Origin: WVYX01 sp039592335
GTDB lineage: Bacteria; Gemmatimonadota; Gemmatimonadetes; Gemmatimonadales; GWC2-71-9
Length of the DNA: 64,000 nt
Direction of reading: 5' to 3'
NCBI GenBank assembly: GCA_039592335.1
Contig: JBDHBX010000005.1
Span: 1 to 64,000 of the forward strand
Part shown: in pieces, positions 49,629-59,832 of the stretch
How the letters are laid out: each line of letters begins with the position of its first letter
How positions within the stretch are numbered: the stretch's first letter is position 1
Program-made: the position numbers and the translations under genes
Notes under the pieces: model-generated
Databases searched by the model: none
Seen by the model: the letters and a program-made list of their open reading frames with translations, nothing else
What the model was told of the DNA's origin: nothing

Positions 49629-49716
49629 GCGGGTGAGTGTTGGAACGAGATAGCGAGCCGCATTCCCCTTATCCCTTTCCCCGCACATCGCCCGGGGAAG
49701 CATGGAGTGACGGACG

Positions 49717-50034
49717 ATGAGTGAAGACTCGACGCCCACCTTGACCGAAGAGATCGTCCAGGACGCCCTGCGGAAGGTGAAGGATCCCGAGGCGGGCATT
49801 AACATCGTGGATCTGGGTCTGATCTACGATGTGGCGATCGACCAGGGCAAGGTGGATGTTAAGATGACGCTCACGTCACCGGGATGTCCGGCGGGGCCGC
49901 AGATCATGGGCGATACCGACGAGGCCGTCCGAGCCCTCGACGGCGTGAACGATGTGAGGGTCGAGCTGGTCTGGGAGCCCTACTGGACGCCGGAGCGGAT
50001 CAACCCCAAGGTGCGCGCCTACTTGGGTTTCTGA
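49717..50034 (+). CDS. MIP18/PaaD-like iron-sulfur assembly protein (DUF59)
   Basis: 105 aa. DALRKVKDPEAGINIVDLGLIYDVAI followed by TLTSPGCPAGPQI shows the family hallmark, with the single conserved Cys. Relatives (SufT-like) help mature Fe-S proteins. It is 6 kb from the suf operon and seems independent of it. GGAG precedes the ATG by about 10 bases. Its end overlaps the convergent RNase D gene by 16 bases. Confidence 0.9.
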   Translation: MSEDSTPTLTEEIVQDALRKVKDPEAGINIVDLGLIYDVAIDQGKVDVKMTLTSPGCPAGPQIMGDTDEAVRALDGVNDVRVELVWEPYWTPERINPKVRAYLGF

Positions 50035-51194
50035 GGCGCCGTTCCCGCGACAGCAGCCAGGATCGCTGCGTCGCCGACTACCTCACGCTGCCACCGCCGC
50101 AACTCGCCTACGCCGTCGAGCTCCGATGCCGACTGCGGCGCGACGCGCGCCACTTCCTGTAAGGTGCCGTTGGGGCACACCAGGCCAGGGGCGAGTTCCA
50201 CGACGTCGGCCCGCTCATTGCGAATCCCCTTGAGTCGTTCCAAGCGCTGGTCGTACCGCGGGTCGGGATCGGGTCGGCGCGTGCGACGCACGCGTGGCAG
50301 CCTTTCGTCGGGCACGTCCAATCCCTTCTTGACCGCACGGAGCATCGGCTCCCCGTACCGCTGCGCCGTCGTCTTCGGCATGCCGTCAACCGCTGCGAGC
50401 TTCCTCGCGCTGGTTGGCGCCGCCTTCGCGACGGCAAGCAACGCGTGGTTGCCCAGCACTCTGAACCTGGCCCGGTCGAGACCGCGCGCGGTGCGCTCAC
50501 GCCAGCGATACAGCTCCCGAAGGATTGCCAATGCTCTGGGCTTGAGGGCGCGGGCGCCCTTGATGCGCAGGTAGGCGTCTGCCTCGTCGGCACCCAGCTG
50601 GGTCCAGCGAATCTCCTCCAGCAGGCGGAACTCCTCCTGCGCCCACTCGAGCCTCCCCATTCCCTGGAGCTTCTGTTCTAGGGCGTCCCGCAGTGACGTC
50701 AGGTGCCGCGTATCCTCGGCGGCGTAGTCGACCATCCCGGCGGTGAGAGGGCGGTGGGACCAGTCGGCGCGCTGGAATCTCTTGTCGAGCTGGATGCCGA
50801 AGTACTTCTCCAACATCGAGCCCAGTCCTACGGCCGGCTCCCCCGCCAACTGAGCTGCGATTCGCGTATCGAAGATGTTGCGCGCCCTGAAGCCGTAATC
50901 CCGATCGAGGATCCGCAGGTCGTAGTCCGCGTCATGGAATACGACCTCCGCCTTCGGGCTGGACAGAAGCTTGCCGACCGGGCCCAGGTCGGTCACCGCC
51001 AGCGGGTCCACGAGGGCCGTTTCCGTGTCCGAACTCAGCTGCACCAAGTAGACCCGGTCCACGTAGCGGTGGAACGACGCCGCTTCGGTGTCCAGCGCAA
51101 TCCGTGGCTCGTCGGCCAGTCGGCGTGCGAGGGCGCGGAGCTCAGCGGGATGGTCAATGACCTGGACGGGAGGCTCGGATGCGCGGGCGTGCAT
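50019..51194 (-). CDS. rnd: Ribonuclease D
   Basis: 391 aa. The DEDDy exonuclease shows Exo I ALDTEAAS (Asp35, Glu37), Exo II VVFHDADYDLRIL and Exo III DYAAEDTRHL, with two HRDC domains in the C-terminal half (about 215-290 and 320-385). It trims tRNA and other RNA 3' ends. The gap to the next gene (51195-51474) holds no coding sequence that I can see, only two GTCAGTAT(A/C)GCG copies (51314-51325, 51368-51379). Confidence 0.93.
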   Translation of the reverse strand: MHARASEPPVQVIDHPAELRALARRLADEPRIALDTEAASFHRYVDRVYLVQLSSDTETALVDPLAVTDLGPVGKLLSSPKAEVVFHDADYDLRILDRDYGFRARNIFDTRIAAQLAGEPAVGLGSMLEKYFGIQLDKRFQRADWSHRPLTAGMVDYAAEDTRHLTSLRDALEQKLQGMGRLEWAQEEFRLLEEIRWTQLGADEADAYLRIKGARALKPRALAILRELYRWRERTARGLDRARFRVLGNHALLAVAKAAPTSARKLAAVDGMPKTTAQRYGEPMLRAVKKGLDVPDERLPRVRRTRRPDPDPRYDQRLERLKGIRNERADVVELAPGLVCPNGTLQEVARVAPQSASELDGVGELRRWQREVVGDAAILAAVAGTAPQKPK

Positions 51195-51474
51195 GGCTGA
51201 GGAGTAACTTCGCTAGGAAGGCCGGTAGTTGAACAGTGGAGGCGGCAAGGCCGACTCGCTGCTATCGGTTATCGACACAGTGTCTAGACGGTGTGGAAAA
51301 TTGCCAAGCCATTGTCAGTATAGCGGTTAGATCTTGGCGTGTAGGGACATCATGGCGACAGCATAGAGTCAGTATCGCGACAGTTGTCAGACCGAAGTGT
51401 CGCCTCCGAACGGGCTTGGGGCGCTGCGACGCCCTCCGGTTGTCGGCCCCCCGCCCGGGCGTAGATTTACACCC

Positions 51475-52689
51475 GTGACTTCCGTTCCCTCCGTCGTGAT
51501 GCGTGTGTACCCTGACGACTGCGATGCGTTTGGGCACGTGAACCAGGCGGCATTCCTCCAGATGTTCGAGCGGGCCCGCTGGGAAGTGTTGGCGGCGGGG
51601 CCTGGGATGGAGGCGTTTCAGCGAAGCCGGACGTGGCCGGCGGTGCGCAAGTCGACCATCGAGTACACGGCGGAGGCGTTTCCGGGCGACGTGCTGCAGT
51701 TCGACACTACGCTCACACACCTGGGACGCACCAGCTTCTCACTGCACCAGACGGCACGCCGTGAAGCCGACAGCACACTGGTCGCGGAGGCGGATTCCGT
51801 GTTCGTGTGTGTGGGGGAGGCGGGCAAGCCGACCGCGGTGCCCGTGGAGATCCGCAATTTCTTTGGTACCCGTCCCTCGGTGCGGGCAGGGGCGGTCCAG
51901 CACTTCCTGATTCGCGATGTGGCCACGGCGGTGGACGTGCAGGGCGACGGCCCCGCCATCCTCTTCGTCCACGGCTTCCCGTTGGACAGGACCATGTGGC
52001 GCCATCTGGTCGCGCCGCTCACCGGCTGGCAGCGCATCGCGCCGGACCTGCGCGGCATGGGGTTGAGTGACGTGCCGGAGTCCGACAGTTACTCCATGGC
52101 GGAGTACGCCGACGACCTGGCGGCGCTGCTCGAGAAGCTAGAGGTCGAGGAAGCCGTCATCTGCGGTCTCTCCATGGGCGGCTATGTCGCGCTCGAGCTC
52201 ATGCGGCGACACCGAGCCATGGTGCGCGCACTCGTCCTCACCAACACTCGAGCCGAGGCTGACACCCCCGAGGGGCGAGCGAGCCGCGACGAGATGATTG
52301 GGATGGTGGAAGCGAAAGGCTCTGAGGCCCTGGCCGATGTGATGCTGCCGAAGCTGCTGTCCCCCAGCTCGCTGTCCGCTATGCCCCAGGTCGTGGAGCA
52401 TGTCCGCACGATGATCTCCGGCAGCCCAGACGCGGGAGTGACCGGTGCACTCCGGGCCATGAGGGATCGAGCCGATTCGACGGAGTTCCTGCAGGAGATC
52501 GATGTGCCGACGCTGGTCGTCACCGGGCGAGAGGATCAGCTCATTCCGGTTGAGCACTCCCGCACCATGGCCGACGCCATTGCCGGCGCGATGTACACGG
52601 TGATTCCGGAGGCGGGGCACCTCACCCCGATGGAGCAGCCTATCGCGACGAGTCGGGTGATCGGGGAGTTTCTGGAAGCGTTGGGGTAG
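51475..52689 (+). CDS. Fusion of a hot-dog thioesterase and an alpha/beta hydrolase
   Basis: 404 aa, GTG start (an ATG at 51499 is possible). Residues about 1-140 form a YbgC/4HBT thioesterase: RVYPDDCDAFGHVNQAAFLQ and SFSLHQTARR. Residues about 160-404 are an alpha/beta hydrolase with LFVHGFPLDRTMW, the nucleophile elbow GLSMGGY and the catalytic region GREDQLIPVEH and EAGHLTPME. Both domains look intact, so the protein should have two active sites. Likely linked to acyl or ester metabolism; the substrate is unknown. Confidence 0.85.
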   Translation: MTSVPSVVMRVYPDDCDAFGHVNQAAFLQMFERARWEVLAAGPGMEAFQRSRTWPAVRKSTIEYTAEAFPGDVLQFDTTLTHLGRTSFSLHQTARREADSTLVAEADSVFVCVGEAGKPTAVPVEIRNFFGTRPSVRAGAVQHFLIRDVATAVDVQGDGPAILFVHGFPLDRTMWRHLVAPLTGWQRIAPDLRGMGLSDVPESDSYSMAEYADDLAALLEKLEVEEAVICGLSMGGYVALELMRRHRAMVRALVLTNTRAEADTPEGRASRDEMIGMVEAKGSEALADVMLPKLLSPSSLSAMPQVVEHVRTMISGSPDAGVTGALRAMRDRADSTEFLQEIDVPTLVVTGREDQLIPVEHSRTMADAIAGAMYTVIPEAGHLTPMEQPIATSRVIGEFLEALG

Positions 52690-52695
52690 AACAAG

Positions 52696-52742
52696 CGGGG
52701 AAAGGTACCGCAGGAGGTCGTACGCTTCCCCGTTCCCTCTTC
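52696..52742. terminator. Possible bidirectional terminator between convergent genes
   Basis: CGGGGAA (52696-52702) and TTCCCCG (52736-52742) are perfect inverted arms in the gap between the fusion gene and the deformylase gene. Confidence 0.4.
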
Positions 52743-52772
52743 CCCTGACCGCCTACCGCCGATGCCGTGGCG

Positions 52773-53339
52773 CTACTCAGCGAGCCGCTCCGCCGGCACC
52801 AGCGTTCTGGGACTCGGCTCTGTGTAGCGTCCCCGGGCGGAGTAGTGCTTCTCCCACTCCTCGCGCAGACAGAACGGGTCGAGTCCCACCGGGCGATCGA
52901 TGATCAGCACGCCGTCGAGGTGATCGATCTCGTGCTGCAGCAGCTCAGCGAGCTCGCCCTCGGCCTCGATGGCATGCGTCTTTCCTGCGAGGTCCGTGTA
53001 CGTCACCCTGATGTGGTGGGCCCGTTGGACCTGGACCAGCAGGTCCGGGACGGAGAAGCAATCGTCCCAGACCTGGAAGTCGTGGGTGCCGATGTCCTCG
53101 ATCTCCGGGTTGATCAGAACACGAGTCTCGTCGACCTCGATGTAGACGATCCGCATCGGGGCGCCGATTTGCGGAGCGGCGAGCCCGCGACCCGCTCCGT
53201 GGCGCTGTTTGAGATCGCGTAGGGTATCCTGCAGGTCGTCGGCCACGACGCGCACGGCCGGCGACCTGACGTTCTTGACCAGTTCGCACCGGGCGCGCAG
53301 TATCGGGTCTCCCAACATGCGTACTGGACGTATTGCCAT
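52773..53339 (-). CDS. def: Peptide deformylase with altered motif 2
   Basis: 188 aa. Motif 1 is GRGLAAPQ (50-57) and motif 3 is QHEIDH (135-140) with the zinc/iron ligands His136 and His140 and catalytic Glu137. Motif 2, normally EGCLS, reads DDCFS (92-96), keeping the metal-ligand Cys94 but changing the two residues before it. It removes N-formyl groups from new proteins. It could be a diverged second deformylase; no formyltransferase (fmt) is adjacent. It is divergent from the MobA-like gene. Confidence 0.88.
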   Translation of the reverse strand: MAIRPVRMLGDPILRARCELVKNVRSPAVRVVADDLQDTLRDLKQRHGAGRGLAAPQIGAPMRIVYIEVDETRVLINPEIEDIGTHDFQVWDDCFSVPDLLVQVQRAHHIRVTYTDLAGKTHAIEAEGELAELLQHEIDHLDGVLIIDRPVGLDPFCLREEWEKHYSARGRYTEPSPRTLVPAERLAE

Positions 53340-53387
53340 GACCGGCCTCGCGCCGTTGTAACGGGGCCACCAATCTATGGCTTTCCA

Positions 53388-53984
53388 ATGATCGCTGCCA
53401 TCATTCCGGCCGGTGGCGCCTCGGAGCGCATGGGGAAGCCCAAGGCGCTGCTCCCGTACCGGGGCCGCACCTTTCTAGATACGATCCTGGACGCGTGCAG
53501 AGCCCTGGGGCTCCAGCAGCGTATCGTCGTGCTCGGGTACGATGCCGATAACATATTGTCAGGTATTGACTTGAGTGAGGCGACCGTGCTCACGAACCCT
53601 GCGCCGGAAAGTGGCCCGATCGGCTCCATTCGGGTGGGGATCCAGGCCATTCTCAACCATCCGGTTGAAGGGGCCCTCGTCTGGCACGTGGACCGGCCTC
53701 ACGTGGCCATCGCCACGATCGAGGCCTTGCTGGACCGGTTTCGCCAGGAAGGTGAGCCAATAGTGGTTCCGAGCTACCAGGCCAGGAGGGGCCATCCGGT
53801 GATCTTCGGGCGCGCGGTATTCGAGGAGCTCCTCGCGGTGCCTGACGATCAAGGGGCCCGAGCCGTCGTGCGCTCGGACCCCTCCAGGGTCGCTGTCGTG
53901 CCGGTGGATGATCCGGCCGTGACCGAAGACATCGACACGCCGGAGGCCTACCAGGAGCTACTCCGGCGGGAGGATATCAGGTAA
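53388..53984 (+). CDS. MobA/MocA-like nucleotidyltransferase
   Basis: 198 aa GT-A-fold transferase: the NTP loop IIPAGGASERMGKPKALLPY, VLGYDADNI, ESGPIGSIRVGIQAIL, and a metal site in WHVDRPHVA. The common PVDxP metal motif reads HVDRP. The C-terminal ARRGHPVIFG and DIDTPEAYQELL match molybdenum-cofactor cytidylyl/guanylyltransferases. No moco genes lie nearby, so a sugar- or other-nucleotide role is also possible. Its end overlaps the convergent gene by 8 bases. Confidence 0.8.
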   Translation: MIAAIIPAGGASERMGKPKALLPYRGRTFLDTILDACRALGLQQRIVVLGYDADNILSGIDLSEATVLTNPAPESGPIGSIRVGIQAILNHPVEGALVWHVDRPHVAIATIEALLDRFRQEGEPIVVPSYQARRGHPVIFGRAVFEELLAVPDDQGARAVVRSDPSRVAVVPVDDPAVTEDIDTPEAYQELLRREDIR

Positions 53985-55221
53985 CGGGTGTCACCACCCG
54001 CAGACGCATTACGTACTGCACGTCCAGCTCGTCCCGCCACACCCCGTAGATCCTGTCGTCGCGGAATACCCGCGGCGCGAAACGCCTCGGCATCGAAACC
54101 ACTCCGAGGAACCTTCCTTCGGCGTCGAACACATCCCACTCGGGCGCACCCGTGTCCTCCAGCACGTTGTACTGCTCCAGCTCTTCGTCGCTCAAGGATG
54201 TGGCTGACTGCACGTGCTGCACCCAGATCGTCCCCTGCGGCCCGAGCTGGATGGCCGCGAACGCCGGGAAGCTCTCACCGAAGTGGACGATGGTGCGAAG
54301 TTGCGGCAGCATGCTGGGCGGCACACCGGCGTCCGTCCACGCGCGCTCGATGAACGCCATCACCGCCTGCTGGTCCCGCTCGCTCACGGGCTTCCGTTCG
54401 AACGGCTTGGAAACAATGCGTTCGCACGTGCCGTCACTCGCGTACAGGCTCAGCCGGTAGTCGTCGTTGGTGGCGTATACGAGCTTGAGGTCCTCCGTGA
54501 GGCGCCACACCGACTCCTTGGTGTACAGGTTGATCTCCGGCGTGCCGCCGCTCATCTGGAAGGTCTTCCCCGACGGGAACGTCAGCAGGGTATCGGTGAC
54601 TGAACCGCCGGTAGTGACGGCGAGGACGACGTCCATCGAATCCCGCACGGGCTGGTTTGGCGCTGGCATGGGGCGCCGCTGTATGGCGAGCGTGCCACCA
54701 CTCGTCGTCTGGAACAGCATCGGAATCCCGTCCGCGAGTGACAGGGGATAGCTGCCGGCGCTCGAGCCGTCGGGCAGGAACAGGCTCACCCGCTGGTTGG
54801 CCATGTCGGGCACGATGAGCGTATCGCCTAGTCCGGTGAGCACGAACTGGGCGCCGAGGCCGATCTCGCCCGGCCCGCCACCCGGCTTGCCGATTGCGTG
54901 CTGGAATTCCCCGTCGGGGTCGAAGGCCTTGATCTGCTGTGCCTGGGCGTCGAGCACGAAGATGCGGCCGTCCGAGCCCACCGCCAGAAAGCCGATCTGC
55001 CCGAACTGATAGTTTGCGTCGCCCTCGACTGTGCCGATGCGCAGCTCCTCCTCGACAAGCCACTCCGTGCCCGCAGTCCACATCCCCTCGGCGGGGTTGG
55101 AGACCATCTGCACTCCTGCGCTGTCGGAAACGGTGCCGGCCCACTCGCCCCCGCCGCCGCAGGCAGCGAGGCAGACGACGAGCGCAGCGGCAGCCGTGCT
55201 GCGTGCGATTCCCGATATCAT
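53977..55221 (-). CDS. Six-bladed beta-propeller lipoprotein
   Basis: 414 aa from ATG 55221. A signal peptide ends in a lipobox (LAAC, Cys21). NHL/6-bladed propeller blades are visible: FLAVGSDGRIFVLDAQAQQI, FQHAIGKPGGGPGEIGLGAQ, DTLIVPDMANQRVSLFLPDG, WDVFDAEGRFLGVVSMPR. The repeated 'GxGPGE' and 'VxDxxNxR' wording is typical of 6-bladed propellers in Bacteroidota and Gemmatimonadota. A surface sensor or binding role is inferred. A truncated winged-helix gene lies 7 bases upstream. Confidence 0.75.
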   Translation of the reverse strand: MISGIARSTAAAALVVCLAACGGGGEWAGTVSDSAGVQMVSNPAEGMWTAGTEWLVEEELRIGTVEGDANYQFGQIGFLAVGSDGRIFVLDAQAQQIKAFDPDGEFQHAIGKPGGGPGEIGLGAQFVLTGLGDTLIVPDMANQRVSLFLPDGSSAGSYPLSLADGIPMLFQTTSGGTLAIQRRPMPAPNQPVRDSMDVVLAVTTGGSVTDTLLTFPSGKTFQMSGGTPEINLYTKESVWRLTEDLKLVYATNDDYRLSLYASDGTCERIVSKPFERKPVSERDQQAVMAFIERAWTDAGVPPSMLPQLRTIVHFGESFPAFAAIQLGPQGTIWVQHVQSATSLSDEELEQYNVLEDTGAPEWDVFDAEGRFLGVVSMPRRFAPRVFRDDRIYGVWRDELDVQYVMRLRVVTPVT

Positions 55222-55228
55222 CACCTCG

Positions 55229-55429
55229 TCACTCCCCTTTCGACTCCCCCAGGATCCGCTCCATGCGCTCCCGGTAATCGTGGAACGCCTCGCGCCCGTG
55301 GGCAGTTGCGCGAACCATCGTACGTGGCTTCTTGCCCACGAGCGTCTTCTCGATCTCAATGTAGCCGGCCTGCTCGAGCTTGCTGAGGTGCGAGGAGAGA
55401 CTGCCCCGTGTCATGCCCGTCTGGCGCAC
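55229..55429 (-). pseudogene. N-terminally truncated winged-helix regulator
   Basis: 66 codons from GTG 55429 (MRQTGMTRGSLSSHLSKLEQ, then AGYIEIEKTLVGKKPRTMVR and a helical tail). The recognition helix, wing and dimer helix of a MarR/HTH_34-type regulator are present, but the first helix and strand (about 30 residues in relatives) are missing. Upstream in frame there is a TAG after eight codons, and AT-rich sequence with stops in all frames. It may be a decayed gene or a minimal form; it probably once controlled the propeller lipoprotein gene. Confidence 0.55.
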
Positions 55430-55554
55430 GTGCGCGTGTCGCTGCGCTTGCTAAGCATTTGTTAATTAAGCACTTACGTGGGAGCGACGCTGGCGCACTG
55501 GATCCGGGGTGCTCCGCGTCTCCGAAGACCGGCACAGCACGGAAACCGATTCAC

Positions 55555-55568
55555 CAACAAAAGCGTTG
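55555..55568. promoter_or_regulatory. SufR-type operator candidate CAAC-N6-GTTG
   Basis: CAAC (55555-55558), six bases, GTTG (55565-55568), a perfect inverted repeat. This arrangement is the motif described for SufR in cyanobacteria, where SufR represses the suf genes. It lies just upstream of the -35 of the sufR promoter candidate, 45 bases before the sufR ATG. Autoregulation of the whole suf operon is inferred. Confidence 0.6.
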
Positions 55569-55574
55569 AATTAG

Positions 55575-55603
55575 TTGCGAAAACCGGTCTCTCTGTGTAG
55601 GAT
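55575..55603 (+). promoter_or_regulatory. Candidate promoter of the suf operon
   Basis: TTGCGA (55575-55580), 17 bases, TAGGAT (55598-55603). Transcription would begin within a few bases of the ATG at 55613, and no Shine-Dalgarno is present, so the sufR message is probably leaderless. Confidence 0.5.
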
Positions 55604-55612
55604 TCCTGCCCT

Positions 55613-56271
55613 ATGAACCCGATCACTCCCGGTCTGGCTGGCCACAAGGGTCTCCGTGGCGAGGTCCTACTCCAGCTCAAGAAGACCCAGCCTGCCACGG
55701 CGAAGGAGCTTGCCGACGTGTTCGGCGTCTCCGCCAACGCCATTCGGCGCCACCTCAAGGAACTCGAGGCGGAGGGGTTGGTGGAGTACGGGCGGGAGCA
55801 GCGCGGCACGGGCGCGCCGACGTTTACGTATCGGCTCAGCGCCAACGGTGAGGCGCTCTTCCCCAAGCAGTACGGCGAGGCACTGACCCACGTGCTTTCG
55901 TTCATCGCCCAGGCCAACGGGCGCGAGGCCGTGCACGAGATGTTCGCGGAGCGGTTTCGGGTCCAGGCCGACCGGATGCGCGCCGACCTCGCCGACGTGA
56001 CGATCGAGGAGAAGGTCCAGGCGGTTGTGGATCTGCTGTCGCAGCAGGGGTTCATGGCGGCGTGGTCGGTGGAGCCGGATGCGCTGCGGCTCGCCGAGCA
56101 CAACTGCGCGTTCCAGGCGGCCGCGGAGCAGTTCCCCGAGATCTGCGCGGCCGAGGCCGAGTTCCTGCGCGAGGTGTTGCAGAGCGAGGTCACACGCGAT
56201 CAGTACATCCCGGACGGCTGCAACAGCTGTCAGTATTCCATCGCCCCGAGGCGGGGCCACGAGGAGTCTTG

Positions 56272-56272
<1 letters not shown>
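55613..56272 (+). CDS. sufR: SufR-type iron-sulfur cluster transcriptional regulator
   Basis: 219 aa. N-terminal winged helix (TAKELADVFGVSANAIRRHL, then LEAEGLVEYG) followed by a dimer domain. Four Cys are grouped as Cys165-x12-Cys178 and Cys203-x2-Cys206 (HNCAFQAAAEQFPEIC ... DGCNSCQ), expected to ligate an Fe-S cluster and so report cluster supply. It leads the suf operon and overlaps sufB (TGATG). A CAAC-N6-GTTG operator lies upstream. Confidence 0.88.
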
Positions 56273-57711
<1,439 letters not shown>

Positions 57712-57739
57712 AACGTCTGAATTGGGAGAACGATAGCAC

Positions 57740-58497
<758 letters not shown>

Positions 58498-58501
<4 letters not shown>

Positions 58502-59832
58502 CGCGAGGGCGGGATGAGAAGAGCGCCGCAGAGCGCTACGTAGCCGCGTTCGAGTCGTTTGCCGGCAACGGGGCGAGCGGCGCACCCGAGTGGCTGAAGG
58601 CCAGGCGCGAGTCGGCCATCAGCCGGTTTGCGGAAACCGGGTTCCCGCACTCGCGGATGGAGGCGTGGCGCTTCACCGACGTGAAGCCGATCGCCGGTGA
58701 GGAATTCGCGTTGGCCCCGAAGCCGGCGGTGAGTGCCGCCGCTGAGCAGGCCGTGGAGTCGCTGCTCCTGGGTGGAGCGAACCGCCATGCCGCGGTGTTC
58801 GTGAACGGGTATTTCGCGCCGGAGCTGTCGTCGCTGAATCGGCTGCCGGAGGGTGTGAGACTCGGGAGCTTGCGTGCCGCATTGGAGAGCGACCCGACGC
58901 TGTTGGAGGAGCACCTGGCGCAGTACGCCAAGGACGAGCGGAATCCGCTGACGGCCCTGTCCACGGCGTTCATCTCCGACGGCGGATTTGCGTACGTCCC
59001 GGCGGACGTCGTGCTGGAGCAGCCCCTGCAATTGCTGTTCCTGGCGGACCCGGCGAGCGGGAAGAACCCCATGTGGCATCCCCGCAACCTGGTCGTCGCC
59101 GGGCGTAGCGCCGAGGGCTCCGTGCTGGAGAGCTATGTCGCGCTGGGTGACGCGACGTACTGGACGAATGCGGTCACTGAGGTGGTGCTGGGCGGGAACG
59201 CGAAGATCGATGCCTACCGTGTGCAGCGGGAGAGCGAGCAGGCGTATCACACCGCCACGACCGAGTCGTACCAGGCGCGCGACAGCGTGTTCAAGCTCGT
59301 GAACTTCACGTTTGGCGCCCGCCTATCGCGGCAGGACATCAATGCCGTGCTCGACGGCGAAGGCGCGGACTGCACCCTGGACGGACTCTCCATGCTCGCG
59401 CGTCGGCAGCATGCCGATCATCACACGACGTTGGAGCACGCGCAGCCACATTGTACGAGCTGGGAGTACTTCAACGGCGTGTTCGATGACAAGGCCCGGG
59501 GCGTGTTCACGGGACGCATCATCGTCCGTCCGGGAGCCCAGCAGACGGACTCCAAGCAGACCAACAACAACTTGCTGCTCTCGGAGAGCGCACGAGCGGA
59601 TAGTCAGCCGCAGCTGGAGATCTACGCCGACGACGTGAAGTGCACGCACGGAGCCACGCTGGGGCCGATGGACGACGACCATCTGTTCTACCTCCAGAGC
59701 CGAGGGTTGTCGCGTGACGAAGCGCGGCAGTTGCTCACCTACGGCTTCGGCTCGGAGATTCTCGATGTGGTCAAGCTGGACGAGCTGAAGCAGCAGGTCG
59801 ACCGGTTGGTGCGCAACCGACTCGCCCGGTGA
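58498..59832 (+). CDS. sufD: Fe-S assembly protein SufD
   Basis: 444 aa, overlapping sufC by four bases. SufD-type features are ETGFPHSRMEAWRFTDVKPI near the N-terminus, the beta-helix core (AVFVNGYFAPELSSL, GNAKIDAYRVQRESEQAYH), HHTTLEHAQPHCTSW and the SufB-like C-terminus (GLSRDEARQLLTYGFGSEIL). It partners SufB in the scaffold. The length is typical. Confidence 0.96.
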
